Assembly (NCBI GenBank): GCA_010365205.1
Contig: JAAFGU010000149.1
Coordinates: forward strand, 1-6,253
Direction: 5' to 3'
DNA from: Aromatoleum sp.
GTDB taxonomy: Bacteria; Pseudomonadota; Gammaproteobacteria; Burkholderiales; Casimicrobiaceae
Length of the DNA stretch: 6,253 nt
Shown here: in pieces, positions 4,208 to 6,253 of the stretch
Numbering within the stretch: the first letter of the stretch is position 1
Layout of the letters: each line of letters starts with the position of its first letter
Program-made: the position numbers and the translations under genes
Notes under the pieces: model-generated
Told to the model about the DNA's origin: nothing
Seen by the model: only the letters and a program-made list of their open reading frames with translations
Databases searched by the model: none

Positions 4208-6253
4208 CTACAGCGTTCGCGACACTTCGACGATTTCGTAGGCTTCGAGCTGATCGCCCTTCTCGATGTCGTTGAAGTTCTTGATCGACAGGCCGCACTC
4301 GAAGCCGCCCTTCACCTCGCGAACGTCGTCCTTGAAGCGTTTCAGCGAGTCCAGTTCGCCGTCGTGGATGACGACGTTGGCGCGCAGCACACGCACGCGC
4401 GAGCCGCGCTTGACCACGCCGTCGAGCACATAGCAACCCGCGACCGTGCCGACCTTGGATATCTTGTAGACCTCGCGCACTTCGACCAGGCCGGTCTGGC
4501 TTTCCTTTTTCTCGGGCGTCAGCATGCCCGAAAGCGCCGCCTTCACTTCGTCGACGGCGTCGTAAATGATGTTGTAGTAGCGGATGTCCACACCACTGTG
4601 CGCGGCGAGCTTGCGCGCCGCGACGTCGGCCCGCACGTTGAAGCCGACCACAACCGCCTTCGAGGCCAGCGCGAGGTTGATATCGGACTCGGTGATGCCG
4701 CCGACGGCCGCGTGGACAATGTTGACCTTGACCTCGGCGGTCGACAGCTTGGTCAGCGCCTGCGTCAGCGCCTCGTAGCTGCCCTGCACGTCCGCCTTGA
4801 CGATCAGCGCCAGCGACTTGATCGCATCTTCGGCCATCTGGTCGAACATGTTCTCGAGCTTGGCGGCCTGCTGCTTGGCCAGCTTCACGTCGCGGAACTT
4901 GCCCTGGCGGAAGAGTGCGATCTCGCGGGCCTTGCGCTCGTCCCCCAGCACCATGACGTTCTCGCCGGCCAGCGGCACGTCCGACAGGCCCTGGACCTCG
5001 ACCGGGATTGCCGGACCCGCGGCCTGCACCGGCTTGCCGTTCTCGTCGGTCATCGCGCGCACACGGCCGAACACGGCGCCAGCGAGCACGATGTCGCCGC
5101 GCTTCAGCGTTCCCGAATGCACGAGCACCGTCGCCACCGGACCCTTGCCCTTGTCGAGGCGAGATTCGATGACGATGCCTTTCGCCGGCGCATCCTTCGG
5201 CGCCTTCAGTTCGAGCACCTCCGCCTGCAAGAGGATTGCGTCGAGCAGTTCGTCGATGCCCTTGCCGGTCTTCGCCGACACGGGAATGAACTGGACCTCG
5301 CCGCCGTACTCTTCGGGAATCACGCCTTCGGCGACCAGCTCCTGCTTGACCCGTTCCGGATTCGCCTCCGGCTTGTCGATCTTGTTCATCGCGACGACGA
5401 TCGGCACGTTGGCCGCCTTGGCGTGGGCGACGGCTTCCTTCGTCTGCGGCATCACGCCGTCGTCCGCAGCGACGACCAGCACGACGATGTCGGTGACCTT
5501 GGCACCACGGGCGCGCATCGCCGTGAACGCCTCGTGGCCGGGCGTGTCGAGAAACGTGATGACACCCTTGCTCGTCTGCACGTGATACGCGCCGATATGC
5601 TGGGTGATCCCGCCCGCTTCGCCGCTCGCCACGCGTGCGCGGCGAATGGTGTCCAGCAGTGAAGTCTTGCCGTGGTCGACGTGACCCATCACGGTGACGA
5701 CCGGCGGCCGCGGTTCGGCCTCGACGCCGGAGGCGTCCTGGGTCTCCGCAAGCAGCGAATCCGGGTCGTCGAGCTTGGCCGGAATCGCCTTGTGGCCCAT
5801 TTCCTCGACCAGGATCATCGCCGTCTCCTGGTCGAGCATCTGGTTGATCGTGACCATCTGGCCCAACTTCATCAGCGCCTTGATGAGCTCCGTGGCCTTG
5901 ACCGACATCTTGTGCGCGAGATCGGCCACCGTGATCGTCTCGGGGACCGCGACTTCGCGAACCAACGGGCCGGATTGTGCGGCAGCGCCCTCGCCTCCTT
6001 CTTCGTCGTGGCGCCGGTGGCCCACCTTCGGTTGCCGCCAGCTGGCCGCGGCAGTGCCGCCGGTCACGTCGCCGCGCAGCTTCAATGCACGGCGGCGCGC
6101 CGCTTCTTCCTGGAACGCGATGCCCTTCTTGGCCGGCCTCGCCTTTTCGCCGGGCTTGGCTGCCGGCCGATGCAACGTGCCTTCGGTCGGCACCTTCGCC
6201 GCGATCGCCGCGATCGCCGCGGCCGTTGGGGACGGTTGGGGCGCCGGCACCGC
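4208..6253 (-). CDS. infB: Translation initiation factor IF-2, 3' part (N-terminus outside window)
   Basis: IF2 is a cytoplasmic GTPase that brings fMet-tRNA to the 30S subunit and promotes 50S joining. The frame is open to the window edge, giving 681 residues; the positions below count from the GTG codon at 6250. After an Ala/Pro/Lys-rich linker comes an IF2_N domain (about 98-150), then the G domain with G1 GHVDHGKT (189-196), G2 GGITQHIG (213-220), G3 DTPGHE (235-240), G4 NKID (289-292) and G5 SAK (325-327). An EF-Tu-like beta barrel follows (about 357-450), then IF2 domain 3 (about 465-575) and the C-terminal fMet-tRNA-binding barrel (about 585-680), which holds CGLSIKNFNDIEKGD. All G motifs are intact. 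Proteobacterial IF2 is commonly 850-1000 residues, so roughly 200-300 residues are probably missing. The edge GTG is unlikely to be the main start. The stop is TAG at 4208-4210. rbfA follows after 116 bases. Confidence 0.98.
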   Translation of the reverse strand, partial: AVPAPQPSPTAAAIAAIAAKVPTEGTLHRPAAKPGEKARPAKKGIAFQEEAARRRALKLRGDVTGGTAAASWRQPKVGHRRHDEEGGEGAAAQSGPLVREVAVPETITVADLAHKMSVKATELIKALMKLGQMVTINQMLDQETAMILVEEMGHKAIPAKLDDPDSLLAETQDASGVEAEPRPPVVTVMGHVDHGKTSLLDTIRRARVASGEAGGITQHIGAYHVQTSKGVITFLDTPGHEAFTAMRARGAKVTDIVVLVVAADDGVMPQTKEAVAHAKAANVPIVVAMNKIDKPEANPERVKQELVAEGVIPEEYGGEVQFIPVSAKTGKGIDELLDAILLQAEVLELKAPKDAPAKGIVIESRLDKGKGPVATVLVHSGTLKRGDIVLAGAVFGRVRAMTDENGKPVQAAGPAIPVEVQGLSDVPLAGENVMVLGDERKAREIALFRQGKFRDVKLAKQQAAKLENMFDQMAEDAIKSLALIVKADVQGSYEALTQALTKLSTAEVKVNIVHAAVGGITESDINLALASKAVVVGFNVRADVAARKLAAHSGVDIRYYNIIYDAVDEVKAALSGMLTPEKKESQTGLVEVREVYKISKVGTVAGCYVLDGVVKRGSRVRVLRANVVIHDGELDSLKRFKDDVREVKGGFECGLSIKNFNDIEKGDQLEAYEIVEVSRTL
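6201..6218. repeat. 9-bp tandem duplication inside the infB linker
   Basis: The unit GCGATCGCC occurs twice in tandem, followed by another GCG. In the infB frame it encodes Ala-Ala-Ile twice within the low-complexity linker before the IF2_N domain. It keeps the frame and lies in the part of IF2 known to vary in length, so replication slippage in a tolerant linker is the simplest explanation (inference). Confidence 0.6.

Noticed and set aside
4092..4436. Extension of the rbfA frame upstream to 4436
   Set aside because: Residues before the GTG at 4091 do not resemble RbfA, and most of the extension overlaps the conserved C-terminus of IF2 in another frame.
4364..5662. Open plus-strand frame of 432 codons opposite infB
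   Set aside because: Antisense shadow of the IF2 GTPase and barrel domains; composition is dominated by Arg, His, Asp and Leu, and no family is recognisable.
1..6253. A hidden mobile element, CRISPR array, tRNA, toxin-antitoxin pair or other new system
   Set aside because: The five conserved genes and three short spacers account for almost the whole window. No spaced direct repeats, terminal inverted repeats, transposase motifs or cloverleaf-like sequence were seen.

Overview
This window is a housekeeping translation/RNA-metabolism cluster. All genes lie on the minus strand, so transcription runs from high to low coordinates: infB (3' part, 4208-6253), rbfA (3720-4091), truB (2794-3723), rpsO (2346-2615) and pnp (38-2167). 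The high G+C content, the infB-rbfA-truB-rpsO-pnp order and the protein sequences (the S15 block DHHSRRGLLRMVSRRRKLL, a long variable IF2 N-terminal region, TruB with GHTGTLDPLASGLLP) point to a proteobacterium, most likely a betaproteobacterium. I cannot resolve the order from sequence alone.

Layout in transcription order: the window opens inside infB, whose variable N-terminus lies beyond 6253. A 116-base spacer separates infB from rbfA, which starts with GTG and has no clear Shine-Dalgarno. The rbfA stop and truB start overlap as ATGA. A 178-base spacer after truB carries a good sigma70-type promoter (TATAAT box at 2693-2698) and a leader of about 70 bases for rpsO. A second 178-base spacer, between rpsO and pnp, carries a perfect 10-bp hairpin (2194-2221) 26 bases before the pnp start, plus a longer-range inverted repeat. 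pnp starts with GTG at 2167 and ends at 38. Only 37 bases follow it.

How the genes work together: IF2 (infB) delivers initiator tRNA to the 30S subunit, RbfA matures the 30S subunit in the cold, TruB makes pseudouridine 55 in tRNA, S15 nucleates the central domain of 16S rRNA, and PNPase degrades and trims RNA. The cluster is best read as a long operon (probably headed by rimP-nusA outside the window) with an internal rpsO promoter and a processing or attenuation point before pnp.

I looked for a new system and found none. No mobile element, CRISPR, tRNA, rRNA or accessory gene is visible. Long plus-strand reading frames opposite pnp and infB are best explained as high-GC shadows. What merits a second look is in the spacers: the hairpin that contains a decoy ATG for pnp, the rpsO leader with a tandem near-repeat, and the non-canonical start of rbfA.
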